NCBI GenBank assembly: GCA_946886405.1
Contig: CAMPIO010000032.1
Span: forward strand, 1 to 34,635
Reading direction: 5' to 3'
DNA from: an uncultured Pseudoxanthomonas sp.
GTDB taxonomy: Bacteria > Pseudomonadota > Gammaproteobacteria > Xanthomonadales > Xanthomonadaceae
Length of the DNA: 34,635 nt
The position numbers were made by a program, and so were the translations under genes. Positions 15,565 through 24,291 of this stretch are shown piece after piece. Position 1 is the stretch's first letter. Every line of letters begins with the position of its first letter. The notes beneath the pieces are model-generated. The model saw nothing but the letters and a program-made list of their open reading frames with translations, did not search any database and had not been told where the DNA came from.

Positions 15565-16725
15565 TCAGGCGGGGTGCCAGCGTACCTCGATCCGGTTGCG
15601 ACCCTTGTGCTTGGCGTCGTAGAGCGCCTCGTCCGCGAGGCGGATCAACGTCTCGCAGGGCGCGTGGCGGTCGGCGGTGAACGAAATGCCGAGACTCACC
15701 GTGACGCGGATGTTGCGGTGGGCGGGGGCGAACTCCAGCGCCATCACCTGCTGGCGGATGCGCTCGGCCAGGGCGTGAGCGGTGTCGGCCTGCGTGTTGC
15801 GCAGCACCAGCATGAACTCCTCGCCGCCGAGTCGCGCGAACACGTCCTCGCTGCGGATGCAGCCGCGTACCACGTCGGAGAAGCGCTGCAGCACCCGGTC
15901 GCCGGTCTCGTGGCCGTGGTCGTCGTTGACGGCCTTGAAGTGGTCCAGGTCCAGCACGATCACGGCCAGTCCGTGTTCCGCGGCGGACCGTGCACCGAGC
16001 GATTGCAGTTCGTTGTCCAGCCCGCGCCGGTTCAACGCGCCGGTCAGCGGGTCGAACAGCGCACCGCGACGCAGTGGTTCCGCTGCGCGGAAACTGGCCA
16101 GCATCAGCATGCAGAAGTTCAGCATGAACCAGATGGACAGATCCAGGTTCACCCACATCGGATTGGGGCCATAGCGACCCGTCAGCGCCGCCAGCAGATC
16201 GCCGCCATACAGCCACAGCAGCACCACGCAACCCGCCATCATGAGGCGCGCCGGTACGTGGTCAGGCGCACCGCGCAACACGAACAAGTGTCGCAGCATC
16301 ACCAGCAGCACGATCACTTCGGTGGCACTCATCGCCGCGCCCTGAGCATCCACGCCACCGCCCAGGGCCACGCCGGCCAGGGAGAAGCCCAGGCACAGCG
16401 GCAGCAATGCCCGCTCCCACAATGCCAGCGCGCGCTGCTGCACGAACTGGATGATCGACCATGCCAGCCCGACCAGGCCGGCGCAGGCGAGCAGGCCACC
16501 GGCACCGGCGATGCCGTCCGCGAGCGATTCGTTGCCCGCGCGCACCAGCATCTGCGCCGTGCCATCCAACATCGCCGCACCCAGCGAATAGAGGAAGTGC
16601 GCCACGCCCCACGTGGCAATGCCGCGCACGCCGCGCGACACCTTGCTCACGTAGAGGAACAGCGCCAGCAGCACGGCGGCCAAGGCGCAGTCGCTGAGCA
16701 GCAGGTTGTAGAAGTCGGTCGTCAT
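15565..16725 (-). CDS. Membrane-bound GGDEF diguanylate cyclase
   Basis: 386 aa from ATG 16725. About residues 8-190 contain six hydrophobic segments forming a membrane sensor-like region. A linker with FDPLTGALNRRGLDNEL leads into the GGDEF domain. The active site is GGEEF at residues 300-304, and an intact I-site RSED sits at 291-294, five residues upstream, so the enzyme should make cyclic-di-GMP and be product-inhibited. No EAL domain is present. The preferred start has the first membrane helix immediately after it; an upstream in-frame start at 16788 would add a basic tail. The signal sensed is unknown. Confidence 0.92.
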   Translation of the reverse strand: MTTDFYNLLLSDCALAAVLLALFLYVSKVSRGVRGIATWGVAHFLYSLGAAMLDGTAQMLVRAGNESLADGIAGAGGLLACAGLVGLAWSIIQFVQQRALALWERALLPLCLGFSLAGVALGGGVDAQGAAMSATEVIVLLVMLRHLFVLRGAPDHVPARLMMAGCVVLLWLYGGDLLAALTGRYGPNPMWVNLDLSIWFMLNFCMLMLASFRAAEPLRRGALFDPLTGALNRRGLDNELQSLGARSAAEHGLAVIVLDLDHFKAVNDDHGHETGDRVLQRFSDVVRGCIRSEDVFARLGGEEFMLVLRNTQADTAHALAERIRQQVMALEFAPAHRNIRVTVSLGISFTADRHAPCETLIRLADEALYDAKHKGRNRIEVRWHPA

Positions 16726-16910
16726 GCGTCGTCGGAGCTTGCTGGCTTTGAACGTCCTGTCGGTGCAGGAACGCAGGATACGGCGCATTCCGGCAGCGCC
16801 GGGGCCGATGCTGGCGCATGCGCGGCGGAAGTTCAGCGACCGCGACCACGGATCGGCAGCATCGCTGCACGCTGTCGCCCCTGTCAGTGCCGTGGGTCAT
16901 GTCCAAAGAA

Positions 16911-16932
16911 AAGCCCCGCGTGAGCGGGGCTT
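16911..16932 (-). terminator. Rho-independent terminator of putA
   Basis: AAGCCCCGC-GTGA-GCGGGGCTT; on the minus strand the hairpin is followed by TTCTTTGG. It begins about 35 bp after the putA stop codon. The rest of the 242-bp gap up to the GGDEF gene shows no other clear signal. Confidence 0.9.
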
Positions 16933-16967
16933 CGGGTCCAGCATCGGGTTGAAGGAAGGTCCTTCCG

Positions 16968-19900
16968 TCATTCGCCCAATGTCAGCAGTGACGCATTGCC
17001 TCCTGCCGCCGTCGTGTTGACGGTGACCGTCTTCTCGGTGGCGAAGCGCGGCAGGTAGTGCGGACCGCCCGCCTTGGGGCCGGTGCCGGAGAGACCTTGG
17101 CCGCCGAACGGCTGCACGCCGACCACGGCACCGATCTGGTTGCGGTTGACGTAGACGTTGCCCACCTTCACCCGCGCGGCGATGCGGTCGATGGTCTCGT
17201 CGATGCGCGAGTGCACGCCGAGTGTCAGGCCGTAGCCGGTGGCGTTGATCTGATCGATTACCTGGTCCAGGTCGTCGGCCTTCCAGCGCACGACGTGCAG
17301 GGCCGGTCCGAAGATTTCCTTCTGCAACTGGTCGAGCGACTTCAGTTCCCACGCACGCGGCGCGAAGAACGTGCCGTGCGTGGTGTCCTCGCCTGCATTG
17401 GCCTGCTTGATGAGGCGCGCCTCGTTCGCCATGCGGGTCGCGTGATCGTCGAGGATCTTGAGCGCATCGGCATCGATCACCGGGCCGACGTCGGTCGACA
17501 GCAGGCCCGGGTCGCCGATCTTCAGTTCGTCCATCGCGCCGGCCAGCATCGTCATCACCTTGTCGGCGATGTCATCCTGCACGAACAGCACGCGCGCGGC
17601 CGAGCAACGCTGGCCGGCGGAGGTGAAGGCCGACCCCATCGCATCCTTCACCAGCTGCTCCGGCAGTGCGGACGAGTCGGCGATGAAAGCGTTCTGGCCA
17701 CCGGTCTCGGCGATCAGCGTGGCGATCGGGCCGCTCTCGCGGCCGGCGAGCGCGCGGTTGATCGCGCGCGCAGTCTCGGTGGAGCCGGTGAAGGCGACGC
17801 CGGCGACGCGCGGATCCTTCGTCAGGGCGGCGCCGACCGTGGCGCCATCACCGGGCAGGAACTGCAGCACCGCTTCCGGGATGCCGGCTTCGTGCAGCAG
17901 CTTCACGGCGGCATAGCCGATCAGGTTGGTCTGCTCGGCCGGCTTGGCGATCACGCTGTTGCCGGCGGCCAGCGCGGCGCTGACCTGGCCCAGGAAGATC
18001 GCCAGCGGGAAGTTCCACGGGCTGATGCAGACGAACACGCCGCGGCCCTGCAGCTGCAGCTGGTTGGATTCGCCGGTCGGGCCGGGCAGCTGTTCGGGCG
18101 CGCCGAACTGCGCGCGCGCCTGCGCGGCGTAGTAGCGCAGGAAGTCGACCGCTTCGCGCACTTCGGCCACGCTGTCGGGGATGGTCTTGCCCGCTTCCTT
18201 CACGCACAGCGCGATGTAGTCGGGCAGGCGCTGTTCCAGCAGGTTCGCGGCATGCTCCAGGATCGCGGCACGGCTGGCGGCGGGTGTGCGGTCCCACGCC
18301 GGCTGCGCGGCCACCGCATTTGCCAGCGCCTTGTCGACGGTGGCGCTGTCGGCCGGTTGCCATTCGCCCACTGTCTGGCGGCGGTCGGCCGGGTTGGTCA
18401 CCGGCAACGCAGCGCTGGACACGACGGCGCCCGGCACCAGCGGGGCGGCGCGCCACGGCTTGACCGCCGCATTGATGCGCTCGGCCAGGGCGCGCAGGTC
18501 GTTGTCGTTGGCGAGGTTGGCGCCCATGGAGTTGTCCCTGTCAGAAGGCTGGATGGGAGCCGGCTGGCTCCGGAAAAGATCGACCGGCAGCGGAATGCGC
18601 GGATGCGGGATGGAATCGAATTCGGACACCGTCTGCACCGGGTCGCGCACGAGGTCCTCGATGGCCACGTTCTCGTCGGTGATGCGGTTGACGAAGCTGC
18701 TGTTGGCGCCATTTTCGAGCAGGCGGCGTACCAGGTAAGGCAGCAGGTCCTCGTGCGAGCCGACCGGCGCGTAGACGCGGCACGGCGTGTCGAGGCGGTG
18801 CTTCGGCACCACTTCGGCATACAGGTCGTCGCCCATGCCGTGCAGCTTCTGGTGCTCGTACGGACGACCGGCGGCGATGAAGCGGATCGCGGCGATCGTC
18901 TGCGCGTTGTGGGTGGCGAACATCGGGTACAGCGCGTCGCCGTGGTCGAGCATGCGGCGGGCGTTGGCGAGGTACGACACGTCGGTGCTCGGCTTGCGGG
19001 TGAACACCGGATAGCCTGGATGGCCGTCGATCTGCGCGCGCTTGATCTCGGCATCCCAGTACGCGCCCTTGACCAGGCGCACCGGCATGCGGCGGCCCAC
19101 GCGGCGTGCTAGGTCGGCCAGGAAGTCGATCACGTACGGCGTGCGCTTCTGGTAGGCCTGCACGGCCAGGCCGTAGCCTTCCCAGCCGTCGAGCGACGCA
19201 TCGGAGAAGGTCGCTTCGATCAGGTCCAGCGACAGTTCCAGACGATCCGCTTCCTCGGCGTCGATGGTGAAACCGATGCCGTAGGACTTGGCCAGCTGCG
19301 CGAGTTCGAGGATGGCCGGCGCCAGCTCGCGCATCACGCGGGCCCGTTTGGCGTGTTCGTAGCGCGGGTGCAGCGCGGACAGCTTGATCGAGATGCTCGG
19401 TGCCGCCAGCACGTCGGCGAAGGGACCGGTGCGGCCGATGGCGTGGATCGCCTGCCGGTACGCTTCCAGATAGCGGGCGGCGTCCTTCGTGGTCAGCGCG
19501 CCTTCGCCCAGCATGTCGAACGAATAGCGGTACTCGGCGTTGTCGCCCTTGCGGCTGCGTGCCAGCGCCTCGTCGATGGTGCGGCCCATGACGAACTGGT
19601 GGCCCATGATGCGCATGGCCTGGCGCACGGCCAGGCGGATGACGGGCTCGCCGACGCGACCGACCAGCCGCTTGAAGGCGCCGGTCACGTCGGCCTTGGT
19701 CAGGTCGTTCAGGTTGACCAGCTTGCCGGTCAGCATCAGGCCCCAGGTCGAGGCGTTGACCAGCACCGAGTCGCTCTGGCCGAGGTGGCGTTCCCAGTCG
19801 GCATCGCCCAGCTTGTCGCGGATCAGCTTGTCGGCGGTTTCCTGGTCCGGAATGCGCAACAGGGCTTCGGCCACGCACATCAGCAGCACGCCCTCTTCGC

Positions 19901-20183
19901 TGCCCAGGTCGTACTGGCGCATGAAGGCCTCGATCGCGCCCTGGTCCTGCGCGCGCGCGCGGACCCGCTTCACCAGGTCCATGGCCAGCTTCTGGGCCTT
20001 GACCTGCTCATCGGCGCGCAGGCGGGCATGCTCCAGCAGTTCGCGGACGTGTCCGGTCTCGTCGCGAAGCCAGGCGGCCGTGATGGCGGCCCGCAGCGCG
20101 GCCGGGTGCGCGGGAAGCTCGGGAGAGACGATGGCGCCAGCCACCGGGGCGGTGGACGACGGGACGGGCGAAGGAGTCGACAT
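16968..20183 (-). CDS. putA: Bifunctional proline dehydrogenase / L-glutamate gamma-semialdehyde dehydrogenase (PutA, short type)
   Basis: 1071 aa from ATG 20183 (an in-frame TTG at 20201 is possible). After an Ala/Pro-rich start comes a helical region, then the FAD-dependent PRODH barrel (about residues 90-510; FTIDAEEADRLELSLDLIE, MPVRLVKGAYWDAEIK, APVGSHEDLLPYLVRRL), then the NAD-dependent aldehyde dehydrogenase domain (about 560-1060; SPWNFPLAIFLGQ, AETGGQNAF, catalytic Cys860 in SAGQRCSA). The enzyme oxidises proline to glutamate in two steps and feeds electrons to quinone. E. coli PutA (1320 aa) has an N-terminal ribbon-helix-helix repressor domain and extra C-terminal sequence; neither is visible here, so it probably does not self-repress. 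Confidence 0.96.
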   Translation of the reverse strand: MSTPSPVPSSTAPVAGAIVSPELPAHPAALRAAITAAWLRDETGHVRELLEHARLRADEQVKAQKLAMDLVKRVRARAQDQGAIEAFMRQYDLGSEEGVLLMCVAEALLRIPDQETADKLIRDKLGDADWERHLGQSDSVLVNASTWGLMLTGKLVNLNDLTKADVTGAFKRLVGRVGEPVIRLAVRQAMRIMGHQFVMGRTIDEALARSRKGDNAEYRYSFDMLGEGALTTKDAARYLEAYRQAIHAIGRTGPFADVLAAPSISIKLSALHPRYEHAKRARVMRELAPAILELAQLAKSYGIGFTIDAEEADRLELSLDLIEATFSDASLDGWEGYGLAVQAYQKRTPYVIDFLADLARRVGRRMPVRLVKGAYWDAEIKRAQIDGHPGYPVFTRKPSTDVSYLANARRMLDHGDALYPMFATHNAQTIAAIRFIAAGRPYEHQKLHGMGDDLYAEVVPKHRLDTPCRVYAPVGSHEDLLPYLVRRLLENGANSSFVNRITDENVAIEDLVRDPVQTVSEFDSIPHPRIPLPVDLFRSQPAPIQPSDRDNSMGANLANDNDLRALAERINAAVKPWRAAPLVPGAVVSSAALPVTNPADRRQTVGEWQPADSATVDKALANAVAAQPAWDRTPAASRAAILEHAANLLEQRLPDYIALCVKEAGKTIPDSVAEVREAVDFLRYYAAQARAQFGAPEQLPGPTGESNQLQLQGRGVFVCISPWNFPLAIFLGQVSAALAAGNSVIAKPAEQTNLIGYAAVKLLHEAGIPEAVLQFLPGDGATVGAALTKDPRVAGVAFTGSTETARAINRALAGRESGPIATLIAETGGQNAFIADSSALPEQLVKDAMGSAFTSAGQRCSAARVLFVQDDIADKVMTMLAGAMDELKIGDPGLLSTDVGPVIDADALKILDDHATRMANEARLIKQANAGEDTTHGTFFAPRAWELKSLDQLQKEIFGPALHVVRWKADDLDQVIDQINATGYGLTLGVHSRIDETIDRIAARVKVGNVYVNRNQIGAVVGVQPFGGQGLSGTGPKAGGPHYLPRFATEKTVTVNTTAAGGNASLLTLGE

Positions 20184-20377
20184 GACGGCAGGGCAGTCCA
20201 AAGGCAGTCCATTAGTTTAGGGCCGCTTGGGCAGGCCGGATATGCCTGCCGGGTCGGTCCGCAGGCGTGTCGGCGGATGCATCGCCGGAGCGGTGACGAC
20301 GGTCGCGGAATCCGCCGGCGAATGTGCGGCGCGGCCTGAGCACACGGCCCGCGCGCCTTGTGCAGGATCAATGAAAC

Positions 20378-20406
20378 TTGCCGCAAAGTGTGCCGGGAGC
20401 TACCAT
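20378..20406 (+). promoter_or_regulatory. Candidate promoter of the cytochrome oxidase locus
   Basis: TTGCCG (20378-20383), exactly 17 bp, then TACCAT (20401-20406), 39 bp before the DUF2244 ATG. The 262-bp gap back to putA shows no other strong pair. No orthologous alignment was available to confirm it. Confidence 0.45.
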
Positions 20407-20445
20407 TTAGCGGTTTTCCGCAGCCCGGATCGTGTGGCGGACGAC

Positions 20446-20922
20446 ATGATCGAAAGGGTGCCGTCTTCGTGGGACGGACACGGCGCGCAGCTCCGGTTGT
20501 GGCCGCCGCGGGCGCTGACGCCCCCCCCGTTCATCCTGTTGTTCGTGGCGCTGTCGGGTGCGATGTGGATCGTCGCCATGCTGGGCTGGTGGGGAGGCAA
20601 CGCCTTCGCGCCGGCCTTTGCATTGCTCCATTCGGCCCTCGTGGCCACGGCGCTGAGCGTGCTGTGGCGCAGTGGCGAACGGGGCGAGGAGATCCGCATC
20701 GGTCCCGAGGTGATGGAGGTAGTCACCTCCGGCGCCGGGACGGTCTTCCGGGCGCACTCTGGTTGGGTCCGGCAGGCTATCGAGCGGGAAGGCGAAAGGA
20801 TTTCGCTGGCATCCAGTGGCAGGCAGGTCCGGGCAGGTGATTTCCCGGGACCGGCGGAGCGACGGGAGCTGGCGGACACGTTGCAGGATTTACTGGCGGC
20901 CGCGAGTGGCCGCAACCGATGA
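20446..20922 (+). CDS. DUF2244 domain membrane protein
   Basis: 158 aa from ATG 20446. Two hydrophobic segments (about residues 29-47 and 50-70) follow a short N-terminus. The C-terminal half is soluble and reads EIRIGPEVMEVVTSGAGTVFRAHSGWVRQAI, the DUF2244 pattern. Genes of this family frequently precede the cytochrome c oxidase subunit II gene, as here with an 18-bp gap, which suggests a role connected with the oxidase, but its function is unknown. A run of eight C residues (20521-20528) lies at Pro26-Pro28 within the coding sequence. Confidence 0.85.
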   Translation: MIERVPSSWDGHGAQLRLWPPRALTPPPFILLFVALSGAMWIVAMLGWWGGNAFAPAFALLHSALVATALSVLWRSGERGEEIRIGPEVMEVVTSGAGTVFRAHSGWVRQAIEREGERISLASSGRQVRAGDFPGPAERRELADTLQDLLAAASGRNR

Positions 20923-20940
20923 CGCATTGGGGTCTAGGCA

Positions 20941-21885
20941 ATGACGCAAGTGAATGGGATGTGGAAGCGGTTGGTGATGGCGTGCACGCTGCTGGCAATG
21001 CCGGCGCTGGCCTGGGCGCAGTCGGCCGACCCGCACCGATGGCAGCTGAACATGGGCAAGGGCGTGACCTCGTCCTCGCAGCACGCCTACGACGCGCACA
21101 TGATCGCGCTGATCGTGTGCATCGTGATCGGCATCATCGTGTTCGGCGCGATGGGCTACGCGATGTTCAAGTTCCGCCACTCCAAGGGGGCGGTCGCCGC
21201 GCAGTTCAGCCACAACACCACGGCCGAGATCATCTGGACCGTCATCCCGGTGCTGATCCTGGTGGTCATGGCCTGGCCGGCGACCACCAAGCTGATCGCC
21301 ATGTACGACACCCGCGATGCCGAGATGACCGTCAAGGTCACCGGCTACCAGTGGATGTGGAAGTACGAATACCTGGGTGAGGACGTGTCCTTCACCAGCC
21401 GCCTGGACCGCGAGTCCGACCGCCTGCGCCAGAACAAGAACGCCACGCAGGAAGAGATCAAGGCGCACCCGCACTACCTGCTGGACGTCGACAACCAGCT
21501 GGTGCTGCCGACCGACACCAAGATCCGCTTCGTGATCACCGCCGACGACGTCATCCACGCATGGTGGGTGCCGGCGCTGGGCTGGAAGCAGGATGCGATC
21601 CCCGGCATCGTCAACGAGGCCTGGACCGACATCAAGGAGCCGGGCATCTACCGTGGCCAGTGCGCCGAGCTGTGCGGCAAGGACCACGGTTTCATGCCGA
21701 TCGTCGTGAAGGCGGTACCGAAGGCCGAGTTCGACCAGTGGCTGGCTTCGAAGAAGCCCGCTCCGGCCGCCGCAGCCGCTCCTGCCGCGCCGGTGGAACA
21801 GGCCACCCCGGCCGACGCCACGACGGCCCCGGCCGTTGAAGCCGCCCCCACCGCCGAGACGCCCGCGCCGACCGCGCAGGGCTGA
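20941..21885 (+). CDS. ctaC: Cytochrome c oxidase subunit II
   Basis: 314 aa. A signal-like N-terminus (LAMPALAWAQ) is followed by two transmembrane helices (about residues 52-75 and 92-115), then the periplasmic cupredoxin domain. The binuclear CuA centre is intact: VIHAWW (His), then GQCAELCGKDHGFM with both Cys, His and Met ligands. The C-terminal 45 residues are an Ala/Pro/Thr-rich tail (KKPAPAAAAAPAAPVEQ onward), with no CXXCH haem motif, so this is the aa3 type rather than caa3. The subunit accepts electrons from cytochrome c. ATG 20941 was used; ATG 20959 just before WKRLVMACT is also possible. Confidence 0.97.
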   Translation: MTQVNGMWKRLVMACTLLAMPALAWAQSADPHRWQLNMGKGVTSSSQHAYDAHMIALIVCIVIGIIVFGAMGYAMFKFRHSKGAVAAQFSHNTTAEIIWTVIPVLILVVMAWPATTKLIAMYDTRDAEMTVKVTGYQWMWKYEYLGEDVSFTSRLDRESDRLRQNKNATQEEIKAHPHYLLDVDNQLVLPTDTKIRFVITADDVIHAWWVPALGWKQDAIPGIVNEAWTDIKEPGIYRGQCAELCGKDHGFMPIVVKAVPKAEFDQWLASKKPAPAAAAAPAAPVEQATPADATTAPAVEAAPTAETPAPTAQG

Positions 21886-21920
21886 TCGACCGTCCGCATC
21901 AGCTGCAAGAGATTACGCAC

Positions 21921-23534
21921 ATGGCCAACACCGCTGTCGATCATCACGACGATCACCACGGTCACCAGCAGAGCTTCATCGAGCGGTGGTTCTTCTCCAC
22001 GAACCACAAGGACATCGGTACGCTCTACCTGATCTTCAGCTTCATCATGTTCATCATCGGCGCGGGCATGTCGGTGATCATCCGTGCCGAGCTGATGGTG
22101 CCGGGCCTGCAGTTCGTCAGCCCCGAATTCTTCAACCAGATGACCACCGTGCACGCGCTGGTCATGATCTTCGGTGGCGTGATGCCGGCGTTCGTCGGCC
22201 TGGCCAACTGGATGATCCCGCTGCAGGTCGGCGCGCCGGACATGGCGTTGCCGCGCATGAACAACTGGTCCTTCTGGATCATGCCGTTCGCCTTCACGCT
22301 GTTGCTGATGTCGCTGTTCCTGCCGGGCGGCGCGCCCGCCGGTGGCTGGACGCTGTATCCGCCGCTGTCGCTGCAGGGCGGCTACAACGTCGCGTTCACC
22401 ATCTTCGCGATCCACATGATGGGCATCAGCTCCATCATGGGCGCCATCAACATCATCGCCACCGTGCTGAACATGCGCGCGCCCGGCATCGACCTGCTGA
22501 AGATGCCGATCTTCTGCTGGACGTGGCTGATCACCGCGTTCCTGCTGATCGCGGTGATGCCGGTGCTCGCCGGCGCCGTGACGATGCTGCTGACCGACAA
22601 GTTCTTCGGTACCAGCTTCTTCAACGCGGCCGGCGGCGGCGACCCGGTGATGTACCAGCACATCTTCTGGTTCTTCGGTCACCCCGAGGTCTACATCATG
22701 ATCCTGCCGGCGTTCGGCGTGGTGTCGGAAATCATCCCGACCTTCAGCCGCAAGCCGCTGTTCGGCTACCAGGCCATGGTGTACGCGACGGCCTCCATCG
22801 CGTTCCTGTCGTTCATCGTGTGGGCACACCACATGTTCACGGTGGGCATGCCGCTGGGTGGCGAGATCTACTTCATGTTCGCCACCATGCTGATCGCCAT
22901 CCCGACCGGCGTGAAGGTGTTCAACTGGGTCAGCACGATGTGGCGGGGCTCGCTGTCCTTCGAGACGCCGATGCTGTGGGCCGTGGGCTTCGTCATCCTG
23001 TTCACCATCGGCGGTTTCTCCGGCCTGATGCTGGCCATCGTGCCGGCGGACTTCCAGTACCACGACACCTACTTCGTGGTGGCGCACTTCCACTACGTAC
23101 TGGTGACCGGCGCGCTGTTCTCCATCATCGCCGCCACCTACTACTGGTGGCCGAAGTGGACCGGCCGCATGTACAACGAGTTCTGGGGCAAGGTCCATTT
23201 CTGGTGGACGATCGTGTTCGTCAACCTGCTGTTCTTCCCGCAGCACTTCCTGGGCCTGGCCGGCATGCCGCGCCGCATCCCGGACTACAACCCGGTGTTC
23301 GCGGACTGGAACCTGATCAGCTCGATCGGTGCGTTCGGCATGTTCGTCACGCCCTTCATGATGGCGGCCATCCTGTGGTCCTCGCTGCGCAGTGGCAAGA
23401 AGGCCGAAGCGCGGGCGTGGGAAAACGCCCGGGGCCTGGAGTGGACCGTGCCGTCGCCGGCGCCGCACCACACGTTCACCACGCCGCCGGTCATCAGGGA
23501 CGGCGACCTGGCGCACGGCGACGTGACGCACTGA
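21921..23534 (+). CDS. ctaD: Cytochrome c oxidase subunit I
   Basis: 537 aa with 12 transmembrane helices. It carries haem a and the haem a3/CuB centre. WFFSTNHKDIGTLYLIFS is the usual N-terminus. HPEVYIMILPAFGVVSEII contains the CuB His and the cross-linked Tyr. WAHHMFTVGMP gives the next two CuB His ligands, and HDTYFVVAHFHYVL the haem a3 and a His ligands. DPVMYQHIFWFFGHPEVY is the standard A1 haem-copper oxidase sequence. It reduces oxygen and pumps protons in the inner membrane. The start has AGAG 11 bp upstream. It follows ctaC by 35 bp in the same operon. Confidence 0.98.
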   Translation: MANTAVDHHDDHHGHQQSFIERWFFSTNHKDIGTLYLIFSFIMFIIGAGMSVIIRAELMVPGLQFVSPEFFNQMTTVHALVMIFGGVMPAFVGLANWMIPLQVGAPDMALPRMNNWSFWIMPFAFTLLLMSLFLPGGAPAGGWTLYPPLSLQGGYNVAFTIFAIHMMGISSIMGAINIIATVLNMRAPGIDLLKMPIFCWTWLITAFLLIAVMPVLAGAVTMLLTDKFFGTSFFNAAGGGDPVMYQHIFWFFGHPEVYIMILPAFGVVSEIIPTFSRKPLFGYQAMVYATASIAFLSFIVWAHHMFTVGMPLGGEIYFMFATMLIAIPTGVKVFNWVSTMWRGSLSFETPMLWAVGFVILFTIGGFSGLMLAIVPADFQYHDTYFVVAHFHYVLVTGALFSIIAATYYWWPKWTGRMYNEFWGKVHFWWTIVFVNLLFFPQHFLGLAGMPRRIPDYNPVFADWNLISSIGAFGMFVTPFMMAAILWSSLRSGKKAEARAWENARGLEWTVPSPAPHHTFTTPPVIRDGDLAHGDVTH

Positions 23535-23553
23535 GACGTCTGAGCGCCATCGC

Positions 23554-23688
23554 ATGAACGTCCCTGCCTTCACCCCCGAAGAACTCGCACGCCGCCGCAA
23601 GGCGGTGCTGCGGACCGCGTGGGTGATCGGGGGCATCGCGTTCGCCATCTTCGCCGCCTTCATCGGTCGCGCGGTGCTGAGCGCATGA
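23554..23688 (+). CDS. Small single-pass membrane protein between ctaD and ctaG (44 aa)
   Basis: The ORF ATG 23554 to TGA 23688 encodes MNVPAFTPEELARRRK followed by one transmembrane helix (about residues 20-40, AWVIGGIAFAIFAAFIG) and a short tail. The positive cluster RRRK before the helix predicts the N-terminus in the cytoplasm. It begins 19 bp after ctaD, and its TGA overlaps the ATG of ctaG by four bases (ATGA), so it is very likely translated. Small proteins in this position are annotated in other proteobacteria as cytochrome oxidase small assembly proteins; function here is inferred from position only. Confidence 0.78.
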   Translation: MNVPAFTPEELARRRKAVLRTAWVIGGIAFAIFAAFIGRAVLSA

Positions 23689-24263
23689 CGGCCCCGAAGT
23701 CCAACTCGGCGGGCCTGTTCAAGCTGGTCGGCGTGGCGATGGCGGTGTTCGTGCTGACGTTCTCGCTGGTGCCGCTGTACCGGATCGCCTGCGAGAAGGT
23801 GTTCGGCATCCGCCTGGAACAGGGCCCCGGCCAAGCCGCGGCCGTGGCGGCGGCCAAGGCCGAACGCACTGTCACCGTGCAGTTCGACGGTGGCGTCAAC
23901 TCCAAGCTGCCGTGGGCATTCAAGCCGGAACAGCTGACCATGCAGGTCGTGCCAGGCGAGCTGTACGAAGCCAAGTATTTCGCCCGCAACGACAGCGACC
24001 GCGCCGTCGTCGGCAGTGCGGTGCCGTCGGTCGCGCCGGCGCGCGCGTCGGGCTATTTCACCAAGACCGAGTGCTTCTGCTTCACCGCCCAGACGCTGCA
24101 ACCGGGCGAAAGCCGCGACATGCCGGTCCGCTTCATCGTGGACCAGGACCTGCCGGCGGAAGTGAAGACCATCACCCTGTCGTATACCTTCTTCAAGAAC
24201 GACGCCCTGACCGCGCAGATCGGCACGGGCACGGCGTCGCCTTCGCCGCTCGCGGCCCCCTGA
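23685..24263 (+). CDS. ctaG: Cytochrome c oxidase assembly protein CtaG (Cox11 type)
   Basis: 192 aa. One N-terminal transmembrane helix (about residues 12-32) anchors a periplasmic immunoglobulin-like domain. The copper-binding motif CFCF has Cys130 and Cys132; a further Cys36 lies just after the helix (LYRIACEKVFGI), as in Cox11. Late segments QTLQPGESRDMPVRFIVDQDLP and TLSYTFF are family hallmarks. CtaG delivers copper to CuB of subunit I. It is coupled by a 4-bp overlap to the small upstream ORF and followed after 28 bp by ctaE. Confidence 0.96.
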   Translation: MTAPKSNSAGLFKLVGVAMAVFVLTFSLVPLYRIACEKVFGIRLEQGPGQAAAVAAAKAERTVTVQFDGGVNSKLPWAFKPEQLTMQVVPGELYEAKYFARNDSDRAVVGSAVPSVAPARASGYFTKTECFCFTAQTLQPGESRDMPVRFIVDQDLPAEVKTITLSYTFFKNDALTAQIGTGTASPSPLAAP

Positions 24264-24291
24264 CTTCGCCTTAGCAACCGGAAGCATCGCC

